A stretch of 64,000 bases of DNA from Sandaracinaceae bacterium (GTDB lineage: Bacteria; Myxococcota_A; Polyangia; Polyangiales; Sandaracinaceae), in assembly GCA_019637095.1 (NCBI GenBank), contig JAHBWG010000029.1, forward strand, positions 29,883-93,882. The letters are read 5' to 3'. The position numbers and the translations under genes are program-made. Position 1 is the first letter of the stretch, and each line of letters starts with the position of its first letter. This document shows, piece by piece, positions 1 to 8,781 of this stretch. A model generated the notes under the pieces. It made no database searches and was not told the origin of the DNA. It saw only the letters and a program-made list of their open reading frames with translations.

Positions 1-317
1 CGGCGGTCGATGCGCACGCCGACACCGTCTCCGTCGGCGTCGTCGATGCGCAGCACCGCGTTCTCGGGGAGCTCGACCGGGGTGCCGAGCCCTGGCGTCT
101 GCTCGGGCAGCGAGGCGATGACGCGCGCGAGCGCGGGCGCCGCGTCGCGCTCGCCCGTGGGGTCGACGCAGAACCCGCGAACGCGCACGTCGGTGGCCGC
201 GTCGCACACCTCGCCCCGGGGTGGGGGGTCCGCCTGGGTCGAACGCGCCTCGGGCGCCGTCGCGCCAGGGCCCGCGCACGAGGCCGCGAGCACGAGCGCC
301 GCCCAGCGCCGCGTCAT
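1..317 (-). CDS. Putative lipoprotein, 3' end outside window
   Basis: Partial gene, last gene of the minus-strand ugd operon; its 3' part lies beyond base 1. The ATG at 317 overlaps the TGA of the upstream epimerase gene (ATGA), so translation is probably coupled. The product starts with a short hydrophobic stretch ending in AASCAG, which resembles a lipoprotein signal with Cys14 as the lipidated residue, followed by a Pro/Ala-rich segment. About 105 residues are visible. One stretch ([11 protein letters not shown]) looks like an Asp-rich calcium-type loop, such as seen in OmpA-associated linkers. I do not recognise the family. An OmpA-type or envelope lipoprotein is possible, but the diagnostic C-terminus is missing. 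Confidence 0.6.
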   Translation of the reverse strand, partial: MTRRWAALVLAASCAGPGATAPEARSTQADPPPRGEVCDAATDVRVRGFCVDPTGERDAAPALARVIASLPEQTPGLGTPVELPENAVLRIDDADGDGVGVRIDR

Positions 318-1249
318 GCGGACGCGAGCCTCTCGCGGAAGTAGGCGATGGTGCGGAGCAGGCCCTCGTCGAGCGCGATCGATGGCGTGAACCCGAGCGC
401 CCTCGCGGCGAGCGTGATGTCGGGGCGGCGTTGCTTCGGATCGTCGATCGGCAGCTCGACGTGCGCGAGCGGGCGGTCCGTCCCGGTGATGGCGAGGACC
501 TTCTCGGCGAGCTCGCGGATGGTGAACTCCACCGGGTTGCCCAGGTTCACGGGCCCGGTCTCGCTCGGGTGCTCCATCAGCGAGGTCAGGCCGTCGACGA
601 GATCGTCGACGTAGCAGAAGCTCCGGGTCTGGTTGCCCTCGCCGTAGAGCGTCAGCGGTTCGCCGCGGAGCGCCTGCACGATGAAGTTGCTCACGACGCG
701 GCCGTCGTCGATGGCCATGCGCGGCCCGTACGTGTTGAAGATCCGCGCGACGCGGATCTCGACGCCCTCTTGGCGATGGAAGTCGAACGCGAGCGTCTCG
801 CTGCAGCGCTTGCCCTCGTCGTAGCAGCCGCGCGGGCCGATGGGGTTCACGTTGCCGCGGTAGTCTTCGGTCTGAGGGTGCACGTCCGGGTCGCCATAGA
901 CCTCGCTCGTCGAGGCCTGGAGGAAGCGGGCCCCGGTGCGGGCCGCGAGGCGCAGGCCGTTGATGGTCCCCACGACGTTGGTGACCACCGTCTTGACGGG
1001 ATCACGCTGGTAGTGGACCGGGCTCGCGGGGCAAGCGAGGTTGTACACGCGATCGGCCGGCGCGAAGTACGGGTCGGTCACGTCGTGCACGAAGAGCGCG
1101 AAGCGCGGGTGTGGGAGCAGGCCCGCGACGTTGTCGCGGGAGCCCGTCGACAGATCGTCGATCGCCAGGACGTCGTGGCCCTCTCCCACGAGCCGCTCGC
1201 AGAGATGCGAGCCGACGAAGCCGGCCCCGCCGGTCACGATGATGCGCAC
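314..1249 (-). CDS. uxs: UDP-glucuronate decarboxylase (UDP-xylose synthase)
   Basis: A 311-residue extended SDR enzyme that would decarboxylate UDP-glucuronate to UDP-xylose using bound NAD. The Rossmann motif GGAGFVGSH lies at residues 7-15, STSEVYGDP near 113-121, and YDEGK (catalytic Tyr143, Lys147) follows the UXS-typical block [15 protein letters not shown]. The length fits soluble bacterial UXS. It is the third gene of the operon ugd, sulfotransferase, uxs; its substrate is the product of Ugd encoded 1 kb upstream, which supports the assignment over a generic epimerase. A 73-bp gap separates it from the sulfotransferase stop. The alternative is a dTDP-glucose dehydratase-like paralog, which is less likely given the UXS signature block. 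Confidence 0.9.
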   Translation of the reverse strand: MRIIVTGGAGFVGSHLCERLVGEGHDVLAIDDLSTGSRDNVAGLLPHPRFALFVHDVTDPYFAPADRVYNLACPASPVHYQRDPVKTVVTNVVGTINGLRLAARTGARFLQASTSEVYGDPDVHPQTEDYRGNVNPIGPRGCYDEGKRCSETLAFDFHRQEGVEIRVARIFNTYGPRMAIDDGRVVSNFIVQALRGEPLTLYGEGNQTRSFCYVDDLVDGLTSLMEHPSETGPVNLGNPVEFTIRELAEKVLAITGTDRPLAHVELPIDDPKQRRPDITLAARALGFTPSIALDEGLLRTIAYFRERLASA

Positions 1250-1322
1250 GTGAGCTCCTCCTCGGTAGCAGTGATCGGGGCGCGTGAGCGTGCCCGCGCG
1301 TCACCGTGTCGCACGGACCGGG

Positions 1323-2183
1323 TCACGCGGCCAACCATCCCTGGAAATCCTGCTCGGGGAGGAGCGCGGCGAGGGCGCGGACATCCTCGGCGTACACGGC
1401 GACGAGCCGTGCGCGCTGCTCGGGGGTGAGCGGGGGGTTCCGGGTGGGGCGGCGCGTGATCCGCTCGACGAGTCGCGGCAGACCCGTGCGCTTGATCGCC
1501 CGGCGGGTCCGGTCGAGGCCCGCTCGGGCCAGCCCTTCGGCCACCCTCACGCGCAGCTCGTAGAAGGCGGGGGAGACGTGCGAGCTCGCCTCGTTCACGC
1601 GGGTCTCGAGAGCGCGGGGCTCGAACCCGGGGTCCGCGCCGATCGCCTCGCAGACACGCCGCAGCAGCGCCGCCGGAGACCTGCGCAGCTCCTCGAAGCG
1701 CAGCACGAGCACGCGCGCGAAGCGCTCGAGGTACGGCGCGAGGTGCCGCGCGTAGAAGCCCTCGAGCAGGATCTCGTGCGGGTCTTCGCGCCTCGGATCG
1801 GCGCAGAGCGCGTCGAAAGAGAACGGCATGCGGTGACGGCCGGCGAGCATGTGATATTGCGAGTGCGCCCGCTCCGCCGGGTCGCGCAGGATGGCGATGA
1901 TCGTCGCGTCGGGCGTGAGCTCGTGGAGGAGCTCGGCGCAGCCGGCGCCGAGCAGCCCGGGGGACACGTCGCCGCGCGGCTGGTCGCTGCGCGCGCCGGC
2001 GAAGAGGGCCTCGTACGGCGCGAGGCCGCGCTCGGCGTAGGGGCTCGGCCGACCGTCCCAGCCGCGGAACCAGTTCACCTCCTTGAACTCCGGCAGGAAC
2101 ACGTCGGGGTGCTCCGCCAGGCAGGCGTAGAGCCAGGTCGTTCCGGCCTTCGGCGCGCCGATGCAGTAGAACGACGGGAGCAC
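1323..2183 (-). CDS. PAPS-dependent sulfotransferase
   Basis: A 286-residue protein of the P-loop sulfotransferase family, which transfers sulfate from PAPS to a hydroxyl or amine. The 5'-phosphosulfate loop GAPKAGTTWLY sits at residues 9-19, and the 3'-phosphate-binding motif RDPAERAHSQY begins at Arg100 with Ser108. No signal peptide or membrane anchor is visible, so it should act in the cytoplasm. It starts 6 bp after the ugd stop and lies between ugd and uxs, which suggests that the acceptor is a uronic-acid or xylose-containing glycan precursor or glycolipid. The acceptor cannot be read from the sequence. The sequence resembles the heparan-sulfotransferase-like bacterial group (Sulfotransfer_1/3). 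Confidence 0.88.
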   Translation of the reverse strand: MLPSFYCIGAPKAGTTWLYACLAEHPDVFLPEFKEVNWFRGWDGRPSPYAERGLAPYEALFAGARSDQPRGDVSPGLLGAGCAELLHELTPDATIIAILRDPAERAHSQYHMLAGRHRMPFSFDALCADPRREDPHEILLEGFYARHLAPYLERFARVLVLRFEELRRSPAALLRRVCEAIGADPGFEPRALETRVNEASSHVSPAFYELRVRVAEGLARAGLDRTRRAIKRTGLPRLVERITRRPTRNPPLTPEQRARLVAVYAEDVRALAALLPEQDFQGWLAA

Positions 2184-2189
2184 GACGGC

Positions 2190-3500
2190 TCAGCTCCCGC
2201 GCACGCCGATGCCGTCGTACGCGAAGCCCATCGCGCGCAGGCCGTAGCTCGACCAGATGTTGCGGCCGTCGATCAGGACCGGCCGCCGCATGAGCTCCGC
2301 GAGGCGCTCGAAGCTGGGGTTCTGGTACTCGCGCCACTCCGTCATCAGACAGAGGGCGTCGGCGTCGCGCGCGGCCTCGTACGCGTCCTCCACGAGGGTG
2401 ACGCGATCTCCATAGCGGTCGCGGACGTGCGCCCCCGCCTCGGGGTCGTGCGCCAGCACCTCCGCGCCCTCCGCGAGCAGCGCGTCGATGAGCGTCAGCG
2501 ACGAGCTGTCGCGGATGTCGTCCGTGCGCGGCTTGAAGCTGACGCCCCAGACCCCGACGCGCTTCGCGCGCAGCCCGTCCTCGAAGTGCTGTCGCAGCTT
2601 GCGGAAGACGACGCCCTTCTGGCGGTCGTTCACCCGATCGGTGGTCGCGGCGAGCTCGAGCTCCATCCCGTGCTCGCGCGCCGTGTGGACGAGCGCCTTC
2701 ACGTCCTTCGGGAAGCAGCTCCCGCCGTACCCCGGCCCCGCGTACAGGAACTTCGCGCCGATGCGCGCGTCGCTGCCGACGCCGAAGCGCACCGCGTGGA
2801 CGTCCGCGCCGACCCGCTCGCAGAGGAGCGCCACCTCGTTCATGAACGAGATGCGCATCGCCAGCATGGTGTTGGCGACGTACTTGGTGAGCTCCGCGCT
2901 CGCCGGGTCCATCCACACCATGCGGTCCCGATCCAAGCAGACCGGGTGGTAGAGGCGGCTCATCATCTCGTGGGCGAAGGTGTCGTCTTCGTCGCAGCCG
3001 ATCACCACGCGGTCCGGGCGCAGGAAGTCGCTGACCGCGTCGCCCTCCTTGAGGAACTCGGGGTTCGAGACGACGTGGACGCGGTGGCGCGCCTCGCGCA
3101 CGAGGCGGCGCACGCGCGCGTTGGTGCCGACGGGCACCGTGCTCTTGAGGACGAGCACGACCTCGCGCTCCGCGTGCTCCGCCACCACCTGCGCGACCGC
3201 GTCGACCGCGGCCAGGTCCGCGCCGCCGTCCGCCCGAGGGGGCGTGCCCACCGCGATGAAGACCGCGGTCGCCTCGCGCACGGCGGCCGCGACGTCGGTC
3301 GTGAACCGCAGGCGGCCGCCCGCGACGCAGCGCGACACGATCGCGTCGAGCCCGGGCTCGAAGATCGGGATCCGCCCCGCGTTCAGCGCGGCGATCTTGT
3401 CCTCGTCGACGTCGGCGCAGATCACGTCCTGTCCGGTCTCGGCGAAGCAGGCGCCGCTCACCAGACCGACGTAGCCGGTCCCGACCATGCAGAGCTTCAT
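2190..3500 (-). CDS. ugd: UDP-glucose 6-dehydrogenase
   Basis: A 436-residue enzyme that oxidises UDP-glucose to UDP-glucuronate with two NAD. The N-terminal NAD motif GTGYVG is at residues 7-12, and the catalytic nucleophile is Cys262 in the hallmark GYGGSCFPKD. The C-terminal UDP-binding domain contains GVWGVSFKPRTDDIRDSSS, where the Lys and Asp residues are conserved. The length is normal for the monomeric family. It is the first gene of the operon, and the ATG at 3500 has a weak purine stretch (GAGGAT) upstream. Downstream genes consume or modify its product: UXS makes UDP-xylose and the sulfotransferase may sulfate the resulting glycan. Confidence 0.95.
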   Translation of the reverse strand: MKLCMVGTGYVGLVSGACFAETGQDVICADVDEDKIAALNAGRIPIFEPGLDAIVSRCVAGGRLRFTTDVAAAVREATAVFIAVGTPPRADGGADLAAVDAVAQVVAEHAEREVVLVLKSTVPVGTNARVRRLVREARHRVHVVSNPEFLKEGDAVSDFLRPDRVVIGCDEDDTFAHEMMSRLYHPVCLDRDRMVWMDPASAELTKYVANTMLAMRISFMNEVALLCERVGADVHAVRFGVGSDARIGAKFLYAGPGYGGSCFPKDVKALVHTAREHGMELELAATTDRVNDRQKGVVFRKLRQHFEDGLRAKRVGVWGVSFKPRTDDIRDSSSLTLIDALLAEGAEVLAHDPEAGAHVRDRYGDRVTLVEDAYEAARDADALCLMTEWREYQNPSFERLAELMRRPVLIDGRNIWSSYGLRAMGFAYDGIGVRGS

Positions 3501-3573
3501 CGTGGGCCCATCCTCGTTGCGCGCTCGTTGCGCGGGCGTGGCGTAGCGTTCGGTGCGGGGGCGGGCAACCGGC

Positions 3574-4830
3574 TCAGCGCGCGGGGGCCGGGGCGAGGGG
3601 CCGCTCGCGCGCGGCCTCCTCGTACACGCGCCGATCCGTGTCGATGTAGGTCGCGATGGCCCCCGCGATGGCGCGCGCGATGTGGCGCGCCGTCTCGAGC
3701 TGCCGCGGGTCCGGGCGCGACGGATGTCCGGTCACGGGGTCGAACGTACAGAGCAGGTCCTTGCGGATCTCGATGCCGAGCGAGCTCGGCCGCTCGGGCG
3801 AGCGCCGGAACTCGGTCACCACCTCGGTCGTCTCGAGGAAGCGCTGGACGTGCTGGTAGGCGTCGAGCGCGGCCTGGAACGCGGCGCGGTCCTCCGGCCG
3901 GACGCGGCGGAACCGGTGGACGAACCCGCGCAGGGCGTCGGCCTCGGCGAGGCGGAGGTTGGTGTCGAGGAGCATGGTCCAGACCGTCTCGTAGGGCGGC
4001 TGGCCCACGGTCTCGGGGTGGCGCTGCTCGAAGCGGCGCCGCAGGAAGCGGAAGAAGTGCCACACCTGGGCGCGCATCTCGATGCCGCCGTCGGGGATCG
4101 GGTAGGGGTGGTTGTGCGTGACGCGGAAGCCCGAGCGCTCGAGGTTCAGGCTGATGCGGTCGCGCAGGATCCGGCTGCACGTCGACTCGGCGAGGTGGTC
4201 CGGGTACATCGGGTCGAACACGCCGAAGCGTAGGCGCGCGTCGCGCTGGTAGCTCAGCGGCAGGCTGATGAGGCTGAGGTCGGCGCGCTTGGTGCGGCTC
4301 GCGTGCGTCTCGTCGTAGGTGTGGATCGCGATCCCGATCAGCGCGTCGGCGAGGACCTCCTCGATGCGCTCCGAGATCGGGTCGTAGTACGACTCGAGAA
4401 GATCCGCGGCCTCGTCGTGCCGCAGCGCGGTCGCGAACATCCGGCCGATCGCGAGCGCCTCGAGGGGCTCCGCGTCGTCCACCGGCGTGCGCCCGGGAAA
4501 GCGGTTGAAGTCGAGCAGCACGCGGGCGACGCGGCACCGCGCGTAGGCGCGCAGACCGAGCGCGCTCGCGAGCTCCTGGGCGACGAGGTTCGCGCCCCAG
4601 TCCCGCATCGCGACGTGGCGCGGCACCAGCACCGCCGGGTCGATGCGGGGGGTGACGCCGTCGGGGCCGAAGTAGAACCGCGGGGGGATCGCGCCGCCGT
4701 CGTGCGGCGTGTAGATGGCGATCCGATCGAGCAGCGCCGCCGGGATCGGCGGCTCCGCCGCGGGCGCCACCTCGACGAGCTCGAGGGGGGGATCGCAGGG
4801 CAGGTCGAAGTCGAACGGGCTCACGGCCAT
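3574..4830 (-). CDS. N-formylglutamate amidohydrolase-like protein
   Basis: A 418-residue protein of the N-formylglutamate amidohydrolase (FGase) superfamily, zinc-dependent carboxypeptidase-like enzymes. Visible family landmarks are TPHDGG (His43) where FGases have IPHSG, LDFNRFPG near residues 106-113 matching the D-x-NR signature, IAIHTYDE with the second metal-type His, and NHPYPIPDGGIEMR. It is longer than typical FGases (about 270), with an extra C-terminal helical region from about 300. I chose ATG 4830 because the family-like region begins soon after it; an in-frame reading continues further upstream. It is divergent from the phosphoesterase at 4915. No histidine-degradation genes are nearby, so the substrate is uncertain. 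Confidence 0.75.
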   Translation of the reverse strand: MAVSPFDFDLPCDPPLELVEVAPAAEPPIPAALLDRIAIYTPHDGGAIPPRFYFGPDGVTPRIDPAVLVPRHVAMRDWGANLVAQELASALGLRAYARCRVARVLLDFNRFPGRTPVDDAEPLEALAIGRMFATALRHDEAADLLESYYDPISERIEEVLADALIGIAIHTYDETHASRTKRADLSLISLPLSYQRDARLRFGVFDPMYPDHLAESTCSRILRDRISLNLERSGFRVTHNHPYPIPDGGIEMRAQVWHFFRFLRRRFEQRHPETVGQPPYETVWTMLLDTNLRLAEADALRGFVHRFRRVRPEDRAAFQAALDAYQHVQRFLETTEVVTEFRRSPERPSSLGIEIRKDLLCTFDPVTGHPSRPDPRQLETARHIARAIAGAIATYIDTDRRVYEEAARERPLAPAPAR

Positions 4831-4873
4831 GTTGCGGGCGAAGGGTGACACGGATCGATCGCGCTCGCTGCGG

Positions 4874-4902
4874 TTGACACGCCGGCGGTCCCGTCGCATC
4901 GA
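4874..4902 (+). promoter_or_regulatory. Candidate sigma-70 type promoter for the phosphoesterase gene
   Basis: TTGACA at 4874-4879 is a perfect -35 hexamer. With a 17-bp spacer the -10 position reads CATCGA (4897-4902), which is weak. The ATG at 4915 is preceded by AGAGGA, so this gene has a conventional short leader with a ribosome binding site. Confidence 0.4.
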
Positions 4903-4914
4903 CCGAGAGGACGC

Positions 4915-5625
4915 ATGCAGGTCGCGCTGGTCTCGGACATCCACGCCCATCGCGTCGCCCTCGAGGCGGTCCTCGCCGAGATCGATCGCCTCGGCGTCGA
5001 TCAGGTGATCTGCCTCGGCGACGTCGTCGATGTCGGGCCACATCCGGCCCAGACGCTCGCGATCCTGCGCGAGCGCGAGATCGTCTGCGTGCGGGGCAAC
5101 CACGATCCGCTCGACGAGGGGCCGAGCCACGCGTTCCTGCGCGACCTCGAGGAGTGGACGCGCGCGCAGCTCGGCGCCGAGGCGCGCGCTTGGCTCGCGT
5201 CGCGGCCGCTCGAGCACGCGGTCGACCTCGACGGGACGCGCCTCCACTGCGTGCACGGCTCGCCGCGCTCGGTACGCGAAGACGTCCTCGCCACGACGCC
5301 CGACGACGAGCTCGACGCCTGGACCCGCCACCTCGACTTCGACGTGCTCGCGTGCGGCCACACGCACGTCTCGATGGCGCGGCGCCTCGCCGGGCGGTGG
5401 GTCGTCAACGTCGGCAGCACCGGCCAGCCCTTCGCCGCGCCCTACGCGGGCGAGGGCTCTCCGGTGATCCTCCCGTTCTTCGAGTTCGCGATCGTCCGCG
5501 GCGGCCGGCGCGGGCCGAGCGTCGAGCTGCGCCGCGTGCCCGCGGACCGCGCGCAAGTGGAGCGCGCCACCCGCGAGAGCGGGATGCCCCACGCCGAGGC
5601 GTGGCTGGCCCAGTGGCGGTGGTGA
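4915..5625 (+). CDS. Calcineurin-like metallophosphoesterase (YfcE/MJ0936 type)
   Basis: A 236-residue cytoplasmic phosphodiesterase or phosphatase. The dinuclear-metal motifs are in order: SDIH (Asp8, His10), GDVVD near 35-39, GNHD at 61-64, HGSP, and GHTH. This is the compact metallophosphoesterase_2 arrangement of YfcE/MJ0936 enzymes, which hydrolyse phosphodiesters in the presence of Mn or Ni. The short C-terminal cap matches the group. The ATG is supported by AGAGGA five bases upstream. It diverges from the FGase-like gene, and no operon partner points to a specific substrate. The alternative is an Ap4A-hydrolase-type phosphatase, but the domain size favours the YfcE class. Confidence 0.88.
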   Translation: MQVALVSDIHAHRVALEAVLAEIDRLGVDQVICLGDVVDVGPHPAQTLAILREREIVCVRGNHDPLDEGPSHAFLRDLEEWTRAQLGAEARAWLASRPLEHAVDLDGTRLHCVHGSPRSVREDVLATTPDDELDAWTRHLDFDVLACGHTHVSMARRLAGRWVVNVGSTGQPFAAPYAGEGSPVILPFFEFAIVRGGRRGPSVELRRVPADRAQVERATRESGMPHAEAWLAQWRW

Positions 5626-5727
5626 CGCGCGACGGACCGAAAGTGGACGCTCACGTCGGGGCGGCGGGATGCTCGGCGCGATGGATCGCGCAGCCACTCG
5701 CTCGCCACGCCAGACGGTGACTTCGCG

Positions 5728-6798
5728 ATGAGCCGCTTCAGCCGGCGGCGCCGCGCCGCGCGCGCGGGGCGGCGCATCGGGGCGACGCCGGGGAGCCTCG
5801 GCCCGGTCGGTGGCGCGGGGCCCTCGACCATCCGCGTGATGCGCTACGACGCGACCACGCTGGAGGAGTCCGACCGCCTCGAGGGCAACGGGCGCGGGCG
5901 CCGCGTCACGTGGGTCGACGTCATCGGGATCGGGTCGGCGGACGTGGTGCGCGCGATCGGCGAGCGCTACGGCCTGCACCCGCTCGCGCTCGAGGACGTG
6001 ATGCACCCGCACCAGCGGCCCAAGATCGAGGAGTACCCGGACTGCCTGTACGTCGTGGCGCGCGTGCCGCAGGAGCGCGAGGGCGCGCTCGACATCGAGC
6101 AGCTGTCGATGTTCATCGGCGCCGACTTCGTCATCACGTTCCAGGAGCGCGAGGGCGACGCCTGGGATCCCGTGCGCGAGCGGCTGCGGCAGGCCAAGGG
6201 GCGGATCCGCGGCGAGGGCGCGAGCTACCTCGCCTACGCGCTGCTCGACGCGTGCGTCGACGCGATGTTCCCGCTCGTCGAGGCCTACGACCAGCGCCTC
6301 GAGGCGTTCGAGGAGACGGTCTTCGCGTCCCCCGCGCACGAGCTCGCGCCCGCGATCCACTCGATCGATCGCGACCTCACGGCGATCCGCCGCGCCGTGC
6401 TCCCGCTGCGCGAGGCGGTGTCGCGGTTGATCCGCGAGGAGCTGCCCCTCATCGAGCGGGGGGTCGTCCTCTACCTGCGCGACTGTCAAGACCACTTGAG
6501 CCAGATCGTCGACATCGTCGAGGCGCAGCGAGAGCTCGTCCGCGCGCTGCGGGAGGCGCACTCGGCGGCGCTCGAGCTGCGCTCGGGCGAGGCGATGAAG
6601 GTGCTGACGATCATCGCCACCATCTTCATCCCGCTGAGCTTCATCGCGGGTGTGTACGGGATGAACTTCGACCGCGAGGCCTCACCGCTGAGCATGCCGG
6701 AGCTCGGCTGGGCGTACGGCTATCCCAGCGTCCTAGGCCTGATGGCCGCCCTCGCCCTCGGGATGCTCGTGTACTTCCGCCACCGCCGCTGGCTCTGA
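5728..6798 (+). CDS. corA: CorA family magnesium/divalent cation transporter
   Basis: A 356-residue CorA. The cytoplasmic N-terminal funnel domain covers about residues 30-250, with the family phrase LEDVMHPHQRPKIEEY. The two C-terminal membrane helices are at about 290-310 and 328-348. The selectivity motif YGMNF is at 310-314, just after the first helix, with the short periplasmic loop following. The length and the basic C-terminus (FRHRR) are typical. The first 25 residues are Arg/Gly-rich and may not be conserved, so a later start is possible. The last 66 bp overlap the convergent mscS-like gene, so the two transcripts run into each other. Confidence 0.93.
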   Translation: MSRFSRRRRAARAGRRIGATPGSLGPVGGAGPSTIRVMRYDATTLEESDRLEGNGRGRRVTWVDVIGIGSADVVRAIGERYGLHPLALEDVMHPHQRPKIEEYPDCLYVVARVPQEREGALDIEQLSMFIGADFVITFQEREGDAWDPVRERLRQAKGRIRGEGASYLAYALLDACVDAMFPLVEAYDQRLEAFEETVFASPAHELAPAIHSIDRDLTAIRRAVLPLREAVSRLIREELPLIERGVVLYLRDCQDHLSQIVDIVEAQRELVRALREAHSAALELRSGEAMKVLTIIATIFIPLSFIAGVYGMNFDREASPLSMPELGWAYGYPSVLGLMAALALGMLVYFRHRRWL

Positions 6799-7602
6799 GC
6801 GTTCGAGGAAACGTCGCAAGATGTCTTGCTCCACCCGCCCGCGCTCGCGCGCGGGCGTCGGGACGCGCACGCGCAGCGTCAGCCCGCTCCCCTCGGGGTG
6901 CACGGTGACACGCGGGCGCACGTCGAAGCTCGAGAGGCCGAAGCGCGCGCCGACCTCGTCCATGTGCTTGCGCGCCCGCTCGCTGTGCTCCGAGCACACC
7001 TCGGTCGCGGCGGCGAGGAGCCGCGCCTCGTCCTCGCGCCAGGCCGCGCGCTCCGGGACGGGGACGGTGAACGTATGCAAGACGTATTGCCCGGTGAACG
7101 TCTCGTTCGCGACGGCCTGGGTCAAGAACACGCTGTTCGGCAGGACGTGGGTTCGCCCCGTGCGCTGGTGCCCGGGCCCGATCTCGAGGATGGTCGTGCC
7201 GAGCAGCCCGATGGCGATGACGTCGCCGCGGATCGCGCCCACCTCGACCCGGTCGCCGACCTCGAAGCTGCGGCTCGTCGCGCGCACGACGAAGCCGCTC
7301 AGGCACATGATCACCTCCTTGGTGGCGATGACGATCGCCGAGGCGAGCACGACCAGCGAGACGAGCAGGTCGCGCAGCTCCGAGCCCCAGATGAAGAGCA
7401 GCCCGAGGGCGACGAGCGCGAGCGCGAGGCTCCGGCCGTGCCCGTGCCAGCGCAGGCGCGCGGACGCGTCGAGCCGCTCGTTCTTGCGCACCATTCGGAC
7501 CACGACGGCGCGCGCGAGGAGCGCGAGCAGCACGACGACGCCGGACGCGACGAGCTGGCGTCCGACGGGCGAGTGGAGGAAGTCGAGGACCATGCCGGGC
7601 AT
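6733..7602 (-). CDS. MscS family mechanosensitive ion channel
   Basis: A 289-residue small-conductance channel. Two or three hydrophobic segments lie at about residues 12-32, 52-72 and 75-103; the last resembles the pore helix (LASAIVIATKEVIMCLSGFVV is Ala/Gly-rich). The beta domain follows with FEVGDRVEVGAIRGDV and VLPNSVF, which match the MscS signature. The C-terminus is a long soluble vestibule domain. Its 3' end overlaps the convergent corA gene by 66 bp. A TAGAGT hexamer on the minus strand (7619-7614) lies 11 bases before the ATG, a likely -10 element giving a very short leader. It would release solutes on hypo-osmotic shock. Confidence 0.88.
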   Translation of the reverse strand: MPGMVLDFLHSPVGRQLVASGVVVLLALLARAVVVRMVRKNERLDASARLRWHGHGRSLALALVALGLLFIWGSELRDLLVSLVVLASAIVIATKEVIMCLSGFVVRATSRSFEVGDRVEVGAIRGDVIAIGLLGTTILEIGPGHQRTGRTHVLPNSVFLTQAVANETFTGQYVLHTFTVPVPERAAWREDEARLLAAATEVCSEHSERARKHMDEVGARFGLSSFDVRPRVTVHPEGSGLTLRVRVPTPARERGRVEQDILRRFLERSEPAAVAEVHEHPEGEGGHQA

Positions 7603-7639
7603 CGCGCGCTGGGACTCTACAGCGGCGCCCCTGCCGCGG

Positions 7640-8317
7640 TCAGCGGCACTCGCTCGGGATGGCGGCGCCCGGCACGTTCGCGAGGCCTTCGCGCCAGCCG
7701 CTCAGGATCTGCGCGCAGATCTCGTCGCTCGCCTCGGGGCTGCGGGCGAAGTCGACGAGCGACGCGCACGCCTCTGCGCCCTCCATCGGTGCGCCGGTGG
7801 CGCGGCTGATCTCCGCGAAGAACGCGCGGCAACACCCCGCGAGCCGCGCGCAGGCCGCCCCTCCGCAGACGTCCCGCGCCTCGAGCGCGGCGCTCAGCGC
7901 GGGCATGAACTCGGGCGTCATCCCGAGGTCGAGCCGCTCGCACAAGAGCCCTGCCGTCGCGCGCGCCTCCGTCCCGCGGCCATCTTCGGCGAGCAACAGC
8001 GCCAGGCGGGCCCGCAGGCGCCAGGCGAGCTCGGCGCCCGCGTCGAGACCGGGCGTCGCGAGCGCGGCGCGGAGCAGGCGCTCGGCGCCGGCGGCGTCGC
8101 CCGCGGCGAGCGCGCGCTCGGCCTCCGCGAGCCGCTCGGACGCGGGGACGGGGGCGTCGGCGCCGGCCCCTGCGGCTTCGCCGCCGGTCGCGACCGAGCT
8201 CGAGGCCTCACCGGCGTCCGGGCCGGTGGCGCACGCCAGGAGGAGCGCTCCGAAGAGGGCGGGGAGGGGGTGCCGAGGCATCGCGCGCAGCCTGACACGC
8301 GACGGCCCGCCGCTCAC
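7640..8317 (-). CDS. Cys-rich lipoprotein, unknown function
   Basis: A 225-residue product, last of the six-gene moxR operon. The GTG at 8317 overlaps the upstream TGA (GTGA), matching the coupling seen at other junctions. An internal ATG at 8281 would give a 213-residue form with a tighter signal. Either form carries the lipobox LLAC before GPDAG, so the mature protein is probably an outer-envelope lipoprotein. An Ala-rich helical region resembling degenerate TPR covers about residues 60-130, followed by a Cys-containing segment (CGGAACARLAGCC). I do not recognise the family. A role with the MoxR-DUF58 system is inferred only from position. Confidence 0.75.
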   Translation of the reverse strand: MSGGPSRVRLRAMPRHPLPALFGALLLACATGPDAGEASSSVATGGEAAGAGADAPVPASERLAEAERALAAGDAAGAERLLRAALATPGLDAGAELAWRLRARLALLLAEDGRGTEARATAGLLCERLDLGMTPEFMPALSAALEARDVCGGAACARLAGCCRAFFAEISRATGAPMEGAEACASLVDFARSPEASDEICAQILSGWREGLANVPGAAIPSECR

Positions 8318-8781
8318 GGCGACGCGAGCTGCGCGCGCGCGAGCGCCGCGGCACCGCGGAGGTCCTCGCGGGCGCTCGCGTCGTCGGCGAGCGCGTCGAG
8401 GGCCTCGAGCACCGGGTCGAGCGGCTCCGCCTCGCGCCGCGCCATCCCCTCGAGCATCGGTCCGTGCGCGATGGCGAGGATCGCGGCCATCGCGGCGGGC
8501 GCCCGGAACGGGTCGCGCCCGCGCGCGAGCGTGACGAGCCGCGGCAACGTCTCCTCGGGCGCGCGCAGGTAGGGCGCAGCGTAGATCGCACCCAGGCTCG
8601 GCGGCTCGGCCGTCAGGGCCGCGAGCACCGCGTCGTCACCGGCGCGATCGGCGAAGCGGGCGAGGGCGATCGGGTCGAGCGACTCGATGTCCGCGAGCTC
8701 CGGCTGCGCGCTCGCGCGCGCCGTCACGGCCAAGAGCGCCAGCGCGAGGCCGCGCGCGTGCGCGCACGATGCGCGCCTCAT
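8314..8781 (-). CDS. Secreted HEAT-like helical protein, unknown function
   Basis: A 155-residue protein with an N-terminal signal peptide (hydrophobic LALALLAVTARASA, likely cleavage after ASA). The remainder is helical and Ala/Leu-rich, with short repeats such as LDPIALARFADRAGDDAVLAAL and PVLEALDALADDA that look like two or three HEAT or armadillo-type turns. Its ATG at 8781 overlaps the rsmA stop (ATGA), and its stop overlaps the next GTG, so it is translationally coupled on both sides. No catalytic motif is visible. Its presence behind rsmA is probably operon hitch-hiking, not a link to rRNA methylation. The family is not recognised. Confidence 0.7.
   Translation of the reverse strand: MRRASCAHARGLALALLAVTARASAQPELADIESLDPIALARFADRAGDDAVLAALTAEPPSLGAIYAAPYLRAPEETLPRLVTLARGRDPFRAPAAMAAILAIAHGPMLEGMARREAEPLDPVLEALDALADDASAREDLRGAAALARAQLASP

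Noticed and set aside
1284..4121. A 945-codon open frame on the plus strand opposite ugd and the sulfotransferase
   Set aside because: Arg/Ala/Gly-rich low-complexity protein with no domain, antisense to two enzymes with intact catalytic motifs; long shadow frames are normal at this GC content.
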